Shown here piece by piece: positions 1 through 6,498 of a stretch of 7,257 nucleotides of DNA. Under the pieces are notes generated by a model. It did no database searches. It worked only from the letters and a program-made list of their open reading frames with translations, and was not told where the DNA came from. A program made the position numbers and the translations under genes. This stretch comes from an uncultured Cloacibacillus sp. (GTDB lineage Bacteria > Synergistota > Synergistia > Synergistales > Synergistaceae). Within the stretch, counting starts at the first letter, position 1; the number at the start of each line of letters is the position of its first letter. The stretch is taken from NCBI GenBank assembly GCA_934511335.1, contig CAKSWL010000100.1, positions 1 through 7,257 on the forward strand. Reading direction: 5' to 3'.

Positions 1-189
1 TGGTAAACCTATACGTCACAGTTTGTTACATGACCACGAAACAGCTCTGTATTAATCAGCGCTTCCCTGGATACCCAGATAAAAATACCCGCTTAAGAAA
101 CATCCTTGTTTTTCAAATAATCCACAAGCAGCATTATACTAAAAAATATTATTGATGTTGTTTTAATCTATAAAATATATTATTCTACA

Positions 190-218
190 TTAAGTTTCTA
201 GATTCAAAATTTTATAAT
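190..218 (+). promoter_or_regulatory. Candidate sigma-70-type promoter for the M14 peptidase gene
   Basis: A perfect TATAAT lies at 213-218. At 17-bp spacing the -35 position (190-195, TTAAGT) is a poor match to TTGACA, so the promoter is weak or needs an activator. Transcription would start near 224-226. A second possible pair lies further upstream: TTGATG at 152-157 and TATATT at 176-181, with an 18-bp spacer. AT-rich DNA produces such matches by chance, so confidence is limited. Confidence 0.35.
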
Positions 219-220
219 GT

Positions 221-231
221 GAAAGGAGGAG
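221..231 (+). promoter_or_regulatory. Orphan Shine-Dalgarno-like purine run
   Basis: The run GAAAGGAGGAG is a near-perfect anti-SD match but has no usable start codon at the right distance. The sequence after it goes straight into an inverted repeat. If transcription starts near 224-226 (predicted -10 at 213-218), part of the run would sit at the 5' end of the mRNA. Such 5'-end SD elements stabilise some Bacillus mRNAs, for example in the cry3A leader. Whether this one does so is inference. It could also be the remnant of a lost gene start. Confidence 0.4.
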
Positions 232-234
232 AAC

Positions 235-270
235 TGTAAATTTATATTTATTATTAAATATAAATTTACA
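235..270. repeat. Perfect 16-bp inverted repeat (hairpin) with 4-nt loop
   Basis: The left arm at 235-250 (TGTAAATTTATATTTA) is the exact reverse complement of 255-270, with TTAT as the loop. AAC at 232-234 could also pair with GTT at 273-275 across a 2-nt bulge. No T-run follows, so it is not a typical intrinsic terminator. It lies downstream of the predicted -10, inside the leader of the peptidase gene. It could be an mRNA 5' stem-loop or a dyad operator for a dimeric regulator. The pairing is seen directly; the role is not known. Confidence 0.85.
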
Positions 271-334
271 CAGTTTAGTGTTCGTTGTCCAGCCAACGCT
301 ACAGTAATAACTCAACAAGAATTATTATTTTGAC

Positions 335-339
335 GGAGG
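335..339 (+). promoter_or_regulatory. Ribosome binding site that fixes the TTG start at 348
   Basis: GGAGG lies 8 nt before TTG at 348-350. This is the best start signal in the region. The other in-frame candidates are TTG at 285, which has no SD, and GTG at 339, which overlaps the SD itself. Starting at 348 also places a basic n-region directly before the hydrophobic signal-peptide core. Confidence 0.8.
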
Positions 340-347
340 TGTACACT

Positions 348-1556
348 TTGAAAAGAGACAACAAAGAAAAGAGAAAAATTAGTATCTTATCTGTAATTTT
401 AGCTGTTTTAATCATCTGCCCTGCCATCGCATCGAATTATCCCGCGATAGAATTTGGCGGATACAACGGCGGCAGTAGCGATTCTGTTAAGGGTTATGAG
501 TATTATCCCAAAGTGGCTGACGATTACTTTAACCGCAATAAAGCCACATTCGACATTCCCACATTTACCGTTCCAGGATATAGCTCAACAGAAATGGGCA
601 AAATAGGCAGAGCGACGTCGCAGGAACAAATGCAGGCGTTTCTCGAGGCATTGCCCACAAAGTATATGACGATGCGCTATGTAAGCGAATTTTCCACTTA
701 CGACAATCAAAATTCACCTCCGGGCGCCGGCGTGCCGCTAAGAACATTCAAATCGCCGCTTCTCGTATTCAGCAACCCTCCAGTATTCGATCCACAGGAC
801 GTAAAGGCGCTGAATAGGCCGATTCTGTGGCTGGAAGGCTCCATTCATGGAGGTGAAATCGCTGGAACCGAAGCTATGCTTGTTTTAGCGAAAGAACTTG
901 CCGACGGCAGTCTGACAGAATTGCTCGATAAGGTTACCGTCATCATTTGGCCCCGTTACAATGTCGACGGAGTATGGAAATATCAGCGCGGCACGGATTC
1001 TGTCAAGCCAAGGCGTTATCGTGCAAACGGCACGGAGTTTGACTGGGCGAATGATGGTGGCGGCCTTGATCAGAATAGGGACAACACAGGTTTTGAATCG
1101 CCAATCACGCGTCTGATGCACAGAATGGTAAACGCTTATGAACCGCATCTTATCGCGGACGCTCATCAAATGGGCGATAAGGTCACAACCGGAACGCTGT
1201 TTAAATTCGATATTACCACACTCTTCACCGGCAATCCCAACACCCCTGAGCAACTAAACGAGCTCGCGCACGACGGCGATGAATCCCTCGAAAACCTCAT
1301 AAAAACAGCTTTGAGAGAAAAAGGGCTCGAGTGGTGGTTCTATATAGGAAGTTCAACCAAAGCTACTGGCCAATCACCAATGGAATATTGGGACGGGGAA
1401 AAATTTATATCAAGCGATAAGTACCCGCTGGCCTATACTGATATCCAGGAAGGAAATCCTGAAGAAGGCATCACTGATACCGCCGGACGCCTCAAGGGAG
1501 CCTTCGGATTGCTGACGGAGACGCGAACGCCATCCAGAGGCGTCACTCTTAATTAA
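348..1556 (+). CDS. M14 zinc carboxypeptidase, N-terminal catalytic fragment as translated to the TAA
   Basis: This is what would be made if the TAA acts as a normal stop: 402 residues with an export signal and nearly the whole M14 catalytic domain. All zinc ligands (H167, E170, H273) and the general base E391 are present, but the chain ends 11 residues after E391. M14 domains normally continue for several tens of residues with a closing helix, and that helix is encoded just past the stop. The fragment would therefore probably fold poorly. It would also lack the C-terminal anchor, so any active product would be soluble and released rather than envelope-bound. It starts with TTG at 348 behind GGAGG. 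Confidence 0.7.
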   Translation: MKRDNKEKRKISILSVILAVLIICPAIASNYPAIEFGGYNGGSSDSVKGYEYYPKVADDYFNRNKATFDIPTFTVPGYSSTEMGKIGRATSQEQMQAFLEALPTKYMTMRYVSEFSTYDNQNSPPGAGVPLRTFKSPLLVFSNPPVFDPQDVKALNRPILWLEGSIHGGEIAGTEAMLVLAKELADGSLTELLDKVTVIIWPRYNVDGVWKYQRGTDSVKPRRYRANGTEFDWANDGGGLDQNRDNTGFESPITRLMHRMVNAYEPHLIADAHQMGDKVTTGTLFKFDITTLFTGNPNTPEQLNELAHDGDESLENLIKTALREKGLEWWFYIGSSTKATGQSPMEYWDGEKFISSDKYPLAYTDIQEGNPEEGITDTAGRLKGAFGLLTETRTPSRGVTLN

Positions 1557-2750
1557 GAGCGCCGCATTCAGGCAAACGTCATAACGTACGAAACACTTAT
1601 CAAGGCGTTCGCGGACGACGAGCTCGGCCCGAAACTCAAGAAGGCCGTTGACGACGCGCGCCTTACGATGGCTACAGACCGCAAGGATTTAGTAGTCAAA
1701 CTCATGAATGGTGATCCTGTTTCTGTGGACATAGAAATCCCAGGTGAAAAGGGCGTCCCCGTGCTTCGCGTGATAAGAGACCCCAGTTCACCGGAGAATC
1801 CTACAGTATCCGAAGACTATTTCCCCGCCCGTGTCAGCAGATCGCGCTATGTCGCGCATGACCCCAACGTACCCTATTCTAAAGTAAAACGCCCGTACGC
1901 ATACATAGTTTCAGCGGATGCCGCAGTAGCCGCGAGAATCGCGTATACGGGAGTGCGTATCGAGCGTTTGGCTAAGGATACAACTGTCGAGGTAGAAGCT
2001 TATAAGGTTACGGAATTTGGCAAAAACGTCAATTTCGCCGGACGCCCAGGTTTTGAAATAACCGTTTCTCAATTGGAAACAGGCATAACAGGCGTGTCCC
2101 TTGAAACAAAAACACTGACTTTCCCAAAAGATACGTTCGTGTTCTACATGGATCAGTGGGCGAGCGTTCACGCGGCTCTCACGGTGGAACCGATGTCTGG
2201 GCGCAATTTTGGCAACTATTGGTATAACAGGATAGGAGAAAGCAAAAAAGGATTCCTCCCCGTGGCGTTGAACGAGGATTACCCTGCATATCGCTACATG
2301 AAGCCGGAGAAGCTCGAAACCTATACAGTATCCAATACGATTCCGCTCATTACCGGCACATTTGCAGAATTCCCCACTATATTGTCAGAAACTGACGTCA
2401 AAGCGTATACTGACGGGGTCAACGGAGACCTCATCACAATGGCCGCCTTCAGCATAAATAACCCCCAAAAATCATTTGGCGCATATTTGCCTAAAACAAA
2501 AGCGGATGGCGACTGGTATGCGTGGAATTGGGAAGGCGAAAAGGCCGACGCTCTTAGTTTGGATGGAGATGGGTATACGTCGATATCACCCAGCTATATA
2601 CATCCCGACAAAGGCGTCGTGCTCTTTAAAAAGACCGCCGAACAGGGCGGCAGCTCTGGAAGCGGCGGCTGCGCGGCCGGATGGGGATCGCTGGTTCTTA
2701 TCGGAATACTCCCGGCAGTTCTGTTGTACAAAAAGCGTTACTATCGCTAA
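1557..2750 (+). pseudogene. M14 peptidase, C-terminal fragment downstream of the in-frame stop
   Basis: This stretch carries the closing helix of the peptidase domain, an accessory beta-rich domain and the C-terminal sorting signal. It is in the same frame as the upstream half with no gap or shift. The first in-frame ATG is at 1668 and has no SD before it (GCGCGCCTTACG), so independent translation is unlikely. The accessory part contains RPYAYIVSADAA, VEVEAYKVTEFG and ALTVEPMSGRNFGNYW, which resemble the region after the catalytic domain in large M14 peptidases. A less conserved stretch of about 120 residues then leads to the anchor. With no start of its own, it is expressed only by readthrough or if the stop is an error. 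Confidence 0.7.
2646..2747 (+). other. Synergist-CTERM-type C-terminal sorting signal
   Basis: The last 34 residues run from a Gly/Ser linker (GGSSGSGGC) through AAGWGS and a hydrophobic segment (LVLIGILPAVLL) to a basic end (YKKRYYR). This tripartite layout, with an invariant-looking Cys (residue 775) just before a Gly-containing helix, is that of the Synergist-CTERM domain. That signal is known from surface and secreted proteins of Synergistota. By analogy with other CTERM systems it is thought to be recognised by a membrane processing enzyme after Sec export. The assignment is by eye, from motif architecture. Confidence 0.8.
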
Positions 2751-2811
2751 TTCTGAGCAGGTATATGCCGCAGATGTATGATCGTTGTTGTACGGCAGCG
2801 TTGTAAAAAGC

Positions 2812-2849
2812 AAATATCCCGTCGCAAAATTCACAGCGGCGGGATATTT
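2812..2849. terminator. Hairpin terminator between convergent genes, probably bidirectional
   Basis: The arms at 2812-2825 and 2836-2849 form a 14-bp stem around a 10-nt loop. The core is GC-rich, the base is A/T-rich (AAATATCCCG...CGGGATATTT), and there is one imperfect pair (2822/2839, G-U in the plus-strand RNA). On the minus strand the stem is followed by GCTTTTT, a good intrinsic terminator 15 nt after the rlmB stop. On the plus strand the stem itself ends in ATATTT, so it could also stop transcripts from the M14 gene, which ends at 2750. Confidence 0.85.
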
Positions 2850-2864
2850 CTATGTCGAAGCCTG

Positions 2865-3680
2865 TTAGAGAGAGGATTTTTTCCGCGATCTGGCCCATTC
2901 AAACATGGCGATGCTGGCGGCGACGGAGGCGTTGAGCGAGCCGGTCGCGCCCTGCATCGGGATGTAGCGGATATCGTCGCAGGCCTTCGTCACCGCGGCG
3001 CCCATTCCCTCGCCCTCGGCGCCGACGACGATGGCGCTGCGCGGCGGCAGGTCCTCGCAAAAGAGCGTGTCCCGCCCCTCCATCGCCAGCCCCGTCACCC
3101 AGAAGCCCGCCTCCTGCAGCATCTTGATTGTCTGCGAGACATTGCCGATCTTCACCACCGGAAGCCGGAGCGCCGCGCCGGCGCTGGTTTTGACGACCGT
3201 ACCCGTCGGCAGGCAGCCGCCGCGTTTAGGGATCATTACCGCTGCGGCTCCCGCGGCTTCCGCGCTCCGGATCACCGCGCCTAAGTTATGCGGGTCCTGG
3301 AGGTGGTCGCAGAGAAGCAGCAGCGCCGGGGCGGGCGCCGCGGGCAGCGAGGCAAGCAGCTCCTCCGGCTCCCAGAGTTTCATCTGCGCGGCGTATGCCG
3401 CGACGCCCTGATGGTTTTCACCATTCGTCAGTCTGTCGAGCGCCGCGCCTTCAACGTTTTGAAAGATGATCCCGTTCGTGCGGCAGAGCTCCGCTATCTT
3501 CGCCCGTATATGGGGCTGCACATTCTTTGCAAGGAGTACCTTCATACAGCGTTCAGGTGCTCCCTCAAGCAGCGCGGTCACGGGGTTGCGTCCCCAGCAG
3601 ATATCCCCCGCAGGGGCGCTTTCGTCTCTTTTTTCCGCGCCCGCGCGCTGCTTTCGCTCTTTTCTCTTATCGTTAGTCAT
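2865..3680 (-). CDS. rlmB: 23S rRNA (guanosine-2'-O-)-methyltransferase RlmB, SpoU/TrmH family
   Basis: This is a 271-residue SPOUT methyltransferase. It probably transfers a methyl group from S-adenosylmethionine to the ribose 2'-OH of a conserved 23S rRNA guanosine (G2251 in E. coli numbering). A lysine/arginine-rich leader of about 25 residues precedes the RNA-binding domain (ICWGRNPVTALLEG at 27-40; NHQGVAAYA at 89-97). The trefoil-knot catalytic domain shows motif 1 (DPHNLGAVIRSAEAAG, with N132 and catalytic R138), motif 2 (IVVGAEGEGM, E222) and motif 3 (IPMQGATGSLNASVAASI, N250). Length is normal with a modest N-terminal extension. The ATG overlaps the uvrA stop by 8 nt, and a GAGGAG lies 13 nt before it inside uvrA, so translation is probably coupled. 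It is the last gene before the terminator. A paralogous SpoU enzyme of different target is possible but less likely. Confidence 0.9.
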   Translation of the reverse strand: MTNDKRKERKQRAGAEKRDESAPAGDICWGRNPVTALLEGAPERCMKVLLAKNVQPHIRAKIAELCRTNGIIFQNVEGAALDRLTNGENHQGVAAYAAQMKLWEPEELLASLPAAPAPALLLLCDHLQDPHNLGAVIRSAEAAGAAAVMIPKRGGCLPTGTVVKTSAGAALRLPVVKIGNVSQTIKMLQEAGFWVTGLAMEGRDTLFCEDLPPRSAIVVGAEGEGMGAAVTKACDDIRYIPMQGATGSLNASVAASIAMFEWARSRKKSSL

Positions 3681-6498
3681 CTTCGCGCTTCATCTCCTCA
3701 AAAAACTGCGCCAGATATTTGGAGGTCGGCCCTTTGGCGCGCGCCACCTCTTCCGGCGTGCCTTTGGCGATCAGCTTCCCGCCGCCGCGGCCCCCTTCGG
3801 GCCCTAGGTCCATTATATAGTCGGCGGAGGCGAGCACGTCCAGGTTATGCTCGATGGCAAGCACGGAATTTCCCTGTTCGACAAGTTTATGGAGCAGCTT
3901 CAGCAGCTTTTTGACGTCGGTGTAGTGGAGCCCCGTCGTCGGCTCGTCGAGCAGGTAGAGAGTGTTGCCGCGAAACTTTTTGCCCAGCTCCGTCGCGAGC
4001 TTGACGCGCTGCGCCTCGCCTCCGGAGAGCGTGGGCGCGGGCTGTCCAAGCCTGATATAGCCCAGCCCTGCCTCTTGTATTACCGCCAGTTTGTTCGCGA
4101 TGCGAGGAATGCCGGCAAAATGTTCGACCGCCTCGTCGACGGTGAGTTCAAGAACATCCGCGATCGAAAGCCCCTTATAGCGCACTTCTAGCGTCTCGCG
4201 GTTATAACGACGTCCCTTGCAGACATCGCATTTGACATAGACGTCGGGCAAGAAGAGCATCGATACCTTTATCACGCCGTCGCCGTTGCAGGCCTCGCAG
4301 CGCCCCCCCTTGACGTTGAAGCTGAAACGCCCCGGCTGATAGCCGCGCAGTTTGGATTCCTGAAGCTCAGCGTAGAATTCGCGTATCGGCGTGAATACGC
4401 CGGTGTAGGTCGCGGGGTTAGAGCGAGGCGTGCGGCCGATCGGGCTCTGGTCCACAAGCACGATGTTGCGCAGCGGCTCGTAGCCGCTGATCGAGTCAAA
4501 TTTTCCTGGGCGCTCGCGGTAATCTTTATCGAACTTTCCCCGCAGCCCCTTGTAGAGTATCTCATAGAGAAAGGTGCTCTTGCCGGAGCCGGAGACTCCC
4601 GAAAGGGCGGCGAAGACGTTGAGCGGGATGTCGATGTTGAGCTTCCGGAGGTTGTTCTCCTTCGCGCCGCGCACCTTTATCACCCCCGACGGTTTCCGCC
4701 GTCCGGGATGGGGACGCCAGGTACCGTCCGCCTCGCCGCGCAGGTAGAGCGCCGTGCTGGAATCGCCGCGCGTCACCTCCGCAGCGCTGCCGCCCGCGAT
4801 CAGCTCGCCGCCGTGCTCTCCCGCCCCCGGTCCCAGTTCGAGGATGTGGTCCGCAGCGGCCATCGTGTCTCGGTCATGTTCGACGACGAGCACGGTGTTG
4901 CCGATGTCGCGAATTGCCTTGAGCGTATCGAGCAGCCGGTTCGTATCGCGCGGATGGAGGCCGATCGTCGGCTCGTCGAGCACATATAGCACCCCTGTCA
5001 GCTGCGAGCCGATCTGCGACGCCAGCCGTATGCGCTGGCTTTCTCCGCCTGAGAGGGTGTCCGCGCGGCGCGATAGGCTGAGGTATCCCGCCCCCACGTC
5101 GTTAAGGAAGGAGAGGCGCTTACGCACCTCCGTGAGCGCGATGCCGACGATTTTCTGCTCGCGCTCGCCAAGCTGAAACCCGTCAAGCACTGAGACCAGC
5201 TCGTCTATCGGCATCTCCGTCAGCTCGCCGATGCCGTATCCGCCGAGCGTAACGGCAAGCGGCTCCGGTTTGAGCCTCCGGCCCTTGCAGGCGGCGCATA
5301 CGTCCTCAACAAGGTAGCGCCCCAGCTCGTCTTTATAATTTTCCGACTCTGTCTCGTTGTAGCGTTTTTCTATCCACGGTATGAGTCCGATATATTTTCC
5401 GCTGTACTCCCAGTCTCCGTTTTTCTTGTCCGAGAAGGTGAGCTCCAGCACTTCGTCGGAGCCGTAAAGCAGCTCCTGCCGGACCGCCTCTGGCAGGTCT
5501 CCGAATGGCTTGCCGATATCCCAGCCCTTCTTTTCCGCAAGCTTCTCCGCCTTATGCACCATGTATTTCATACTTTTCCAGGGGAGGAAGCCGCCTTCGC
5601 CGAGCGGCAGCTCCGGATTTACTGCAAGCTCCGCCGAGAAGTGCGAGTGGAAGCCGAGGCCTCCGCAGTCGGGGCAGGCCCCGAAGGGGGCGTTGAAGGA
5701 GAAGAGACGCGGCTCGATGTCGGGAAGGCTTATCTGGCATTCGGGGCAGATATATTTTTCCGTCAGCTCCCTGTCCGGCATACCCGCGGAGGAAAGCAGG
5801 ATGAAGCCGTCAGAAAGCTTGAGCGCCATCTCTGCCGCCTCGCTGAGCCGCGAGCGGTTATCGTCCTTGACGCGCATACGGTCGATCAGGCATTCTATCG
5901 TGTGGCGTCTTTTTTTATCAAGCTCCACCGCCTCCTCGAGCCAATAGAGCGTGCCGTCGATGCGCGCGCGCATGTAGCCCTGCTGGTGGAGTTTCAGCAG
6001 CAGGTTGCGGTACTCGCCCTTTTTCGCCTTCACCACCGGCGAATAGATCTCCAGCGGCTTGCCGCCGTACTCTTTATAAATGAGGTCGATTATCTCATCG
6101 ACGCTGTAACGGTGCACCTCGCGGCCGCACTTCGGGCAGTGGGGCGTGCCCGCGCGCCCGTAGAGCAGGCGCAGATAGTCGTAGATCTCTGTGACCGTAC
6201 CCACCGTCGAACGCGGGTTGTGATTGGAACCCTTTTGTTCGATGGATATCGCCGGCGATAGGCCCGAAATATCGTCCACGTCGGGCTTGTCCGACATGCC
6301 GAGAAACTGCCGCGCATACGACGAAAGCGATTCTACGTAGCGCCGCTGGCCCTCCGCATAGATCGTATCAAAGGCGAGCGAGGATTTGCCGGAGCCCGAG
6401 GGCCCCGTTACCACGACCAATTTATTTTTTGGAATATCTACGTTTACGTTTTTGAGGTTGTGCTGCCTTGCCCCGGTAATTCTTATTTCCTGTTCCAA
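3673..6498 (-). CDS. uvrA: UvrABC system protein A (excinuclease ABC subunit A)
   Basis: This 941-residue protein is full length for UvrA, the ATP-dependent damage sensor that loads UvrB onto lesions in nucleotide excision repair. It has two ABC ATPase halves. The first has Walker [10 protein letters not shown] (32-40), signature LSGGESQ (482-488), Walker B YVLDEPT (505-511) and switch H541. The second has Walker [10 protein letters not shown] (634-642), LSGGEAQ (824-830), DEPT (851-854) and H884. Zinc-binding cysteines are visible at C251/C254/C275/C278 and C734/C737/C757/C760, with further CxxC pairs at 121/124 and 401/404. [23 protein letters not shown] residues at 681-700 are typical of the family. 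The start is TTG at 6498-6496, preceded by AAAGGCGG at 7-nt spacing. This start is required because the conserved strand [13 protein letters not shown] begins at residue 5. It lies within the end of uvrB (77-nt overlap), and its stop overlaps rlmB. Confidence 0.97.
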   Translation of the reverse strand: MEQEIRITGARQHNLKNVNVDIPKNKLVVVTGPSGSGKSSLAFDTIYAEGQRRYVESLSSYARQFLGMSDKPDVDDISGLSPAISIEQKGSNHNPRSTVGTVTEIYDYLRLLYGRAGTPHCPKCGREVHRYSVDEIIDLIYKEYGGKPLEIYSPVVKAKKGEYRNLLLKLHQQGYMRARIDGTLYWLEEAVELDKKRRHTIECLIDRMRVKDDNRSRLSEAAEMALKLSDGFILLSSAGMPDRELTEKYICPECQISLPDIEPRLFSFNAPFGACPDCGGLGFHSHFSAELAVNPELPLGEGGFLPWKSMKYMVHKAEKLAEKKGWDIGKPFGDLPEAVRQELLYGSDEVLELTFSDKKNGDWEYSGKYIGLIPWIEKRYNETESENYKDELGRYLVEDVCAACKGRRLKPEPLAVTLGGYGIGELTEMPIDELVSVLDGFQLGEREQKIVGIALTEVRKRLSFLNDVGAGYLSLSRRADTLSGGESQRIRLASQIGSQLTGVLYVLDEPTIGLHPRDTNRLLDTLKAIRDIGNTVLVVEHDRDTMAAADHILELGPGAGEHGGELIAGGSAAEVTRGDSSTALYLRGEADGTWRPHPGRRKPSGVIKVRGAKENNLRKLNIDIPLNVFAALSGVSGSGKSTFLYEILYKGLRGKFDKDYRERPGKFDSISGYEPLRNIVLVDQSPIGRTPRSNPATYTGVFTPIREFYAELQESKLRGYQPGRFSFNVKGGRCEACNGDGVIKVSMLFLPDVYVKCDVCKGRRYNRETLEVRYKGLSIADVLELTVDEAVEHFAGIPRIANKLAVIQEAGLGYIRLGQPAPTLSGGEAQRVKLATELGKKFRGNTLYLLDEPTTGLHYTDVKKLLKLLHKLVEQGNSVLAIEHNLDVLASADYIMDLGPEGGRGGGKLIAKGTPEEVARAKGPTSKYLAQFFEEMKREDD

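Larger units (their letters stand above)
1..347. other. AT-rich non-coding region upstream of the M14 peptidase gene
   Basis: No convincing gene is visible on either strand. One forward frame is open from the left edge to a TGA at 153-155, and another to a TAA at 53-55. Either could be the tail of an upstream gene, but neither tail is recognisable. From about 110 to 270 the DNA is strongly AT-rich, unlike everything to the right. It holds a TATAAT box (213-218), an orphan SD-like run (221-231), a 16-bp inverted repeat (235-270) and the real ribosome binding site (335-339). This is best read as the promoter and a leader of about 120 nt for the downstream gene. That reading is inference from sequence alone. 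Confidence 0.6.
348..2750 (+). pseudogene. M14-family zinc carboxypeptidase with Synergist-CTERM anchor, interrupted by one in-frame stop
   Basis: This is one reading frame of 800 codons broken only by TAA at 1554-1556 (codon 403). Residues 1-28 form a signal peptide: KRDNKEKRK, a hydrophobic core, then a likely cut after AIA-28. The M14 residues are present: zinc ligands H167 and E170 (HGGE) and H273 (ADAH), the NVDG and QNRD motifs with substrate-binding N243/R244, and catalytic E391 (LTETR). After the stop the same frame continues with the expected last helix of the domain (ERRIQANVITYETL). A second domain follows (RPYAYI at about 515, LTVEP at about 611) of the kind seen after large extracytoplasmic M14 domains, and then the sorting signal at 767-800. 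The enzyme would release C-terminal residues from peptides or peptidoglycan fragments outside the cytoplasm; the substrate is unknown. The stop may be a true nonsense mutation or a sequence error. Without other lesions, any inactivation is recent. Confidence 0.8.

Noticed and set aside
30..155. Possible small gene (ATG at 30, 41 codons)
   Set aside because: It has no SD, is AT-rich and Lys/Tyr-heavy at the end, and has no recognisable similarity. The same frame is open from the left edge, so it could be an upstream tail, but this cannot be supported.
219..239. Six-codon leader peptide from GTG at 219
   Set aside because: The SD-like run lies inside it rather than before it, so nothing supports initiation there.
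285..347. Upstream TTG start adding 21 residues to the M14 peptidase
   Set aside because: It has no SD and would put a polar stretch ahead of the signal peptide. The TTG at 348 has GGAGG at good spacing.
1554..1556. Selenocysteine or pyrrolysine recoding at the interrupting stop
   Set aside because: These use TGA and TAG, whereas this codon is TAA, and M14 peptidases need no such residue at this position.
1668..2750. C-terminal half of the M14 gene as a separate gene from ATG 1668
   Set aside because: No SD precedes the ATG, the frame is continuous with the upstream half back to the TAA, and the protein would start inside a domain without an export signal.
2778..3284. Plus-strand open frame of 168 codons starting before the terminator
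   Set aside because: It runs through the terminator hairpin and then antisense to rlmB. The translation is Arg/His-rich and shows no family motif.
3288..3914. Plus-strand open frame of 208 codons across the rlmB/uvrA junction
   Set aside because: Its arginine-rich, low-complexity translation is typical of an antisense shadow. Both genes on the other strand are certain.
5554..6261. Long plus-strand open frame of 235 codons opposite uvrA
   Set aside because: It lies wholly antisense to conserved uvrA codons in GC-rich DNA, where opposite-strand frames stay open by chance. It has no SD and no recognisable domain.
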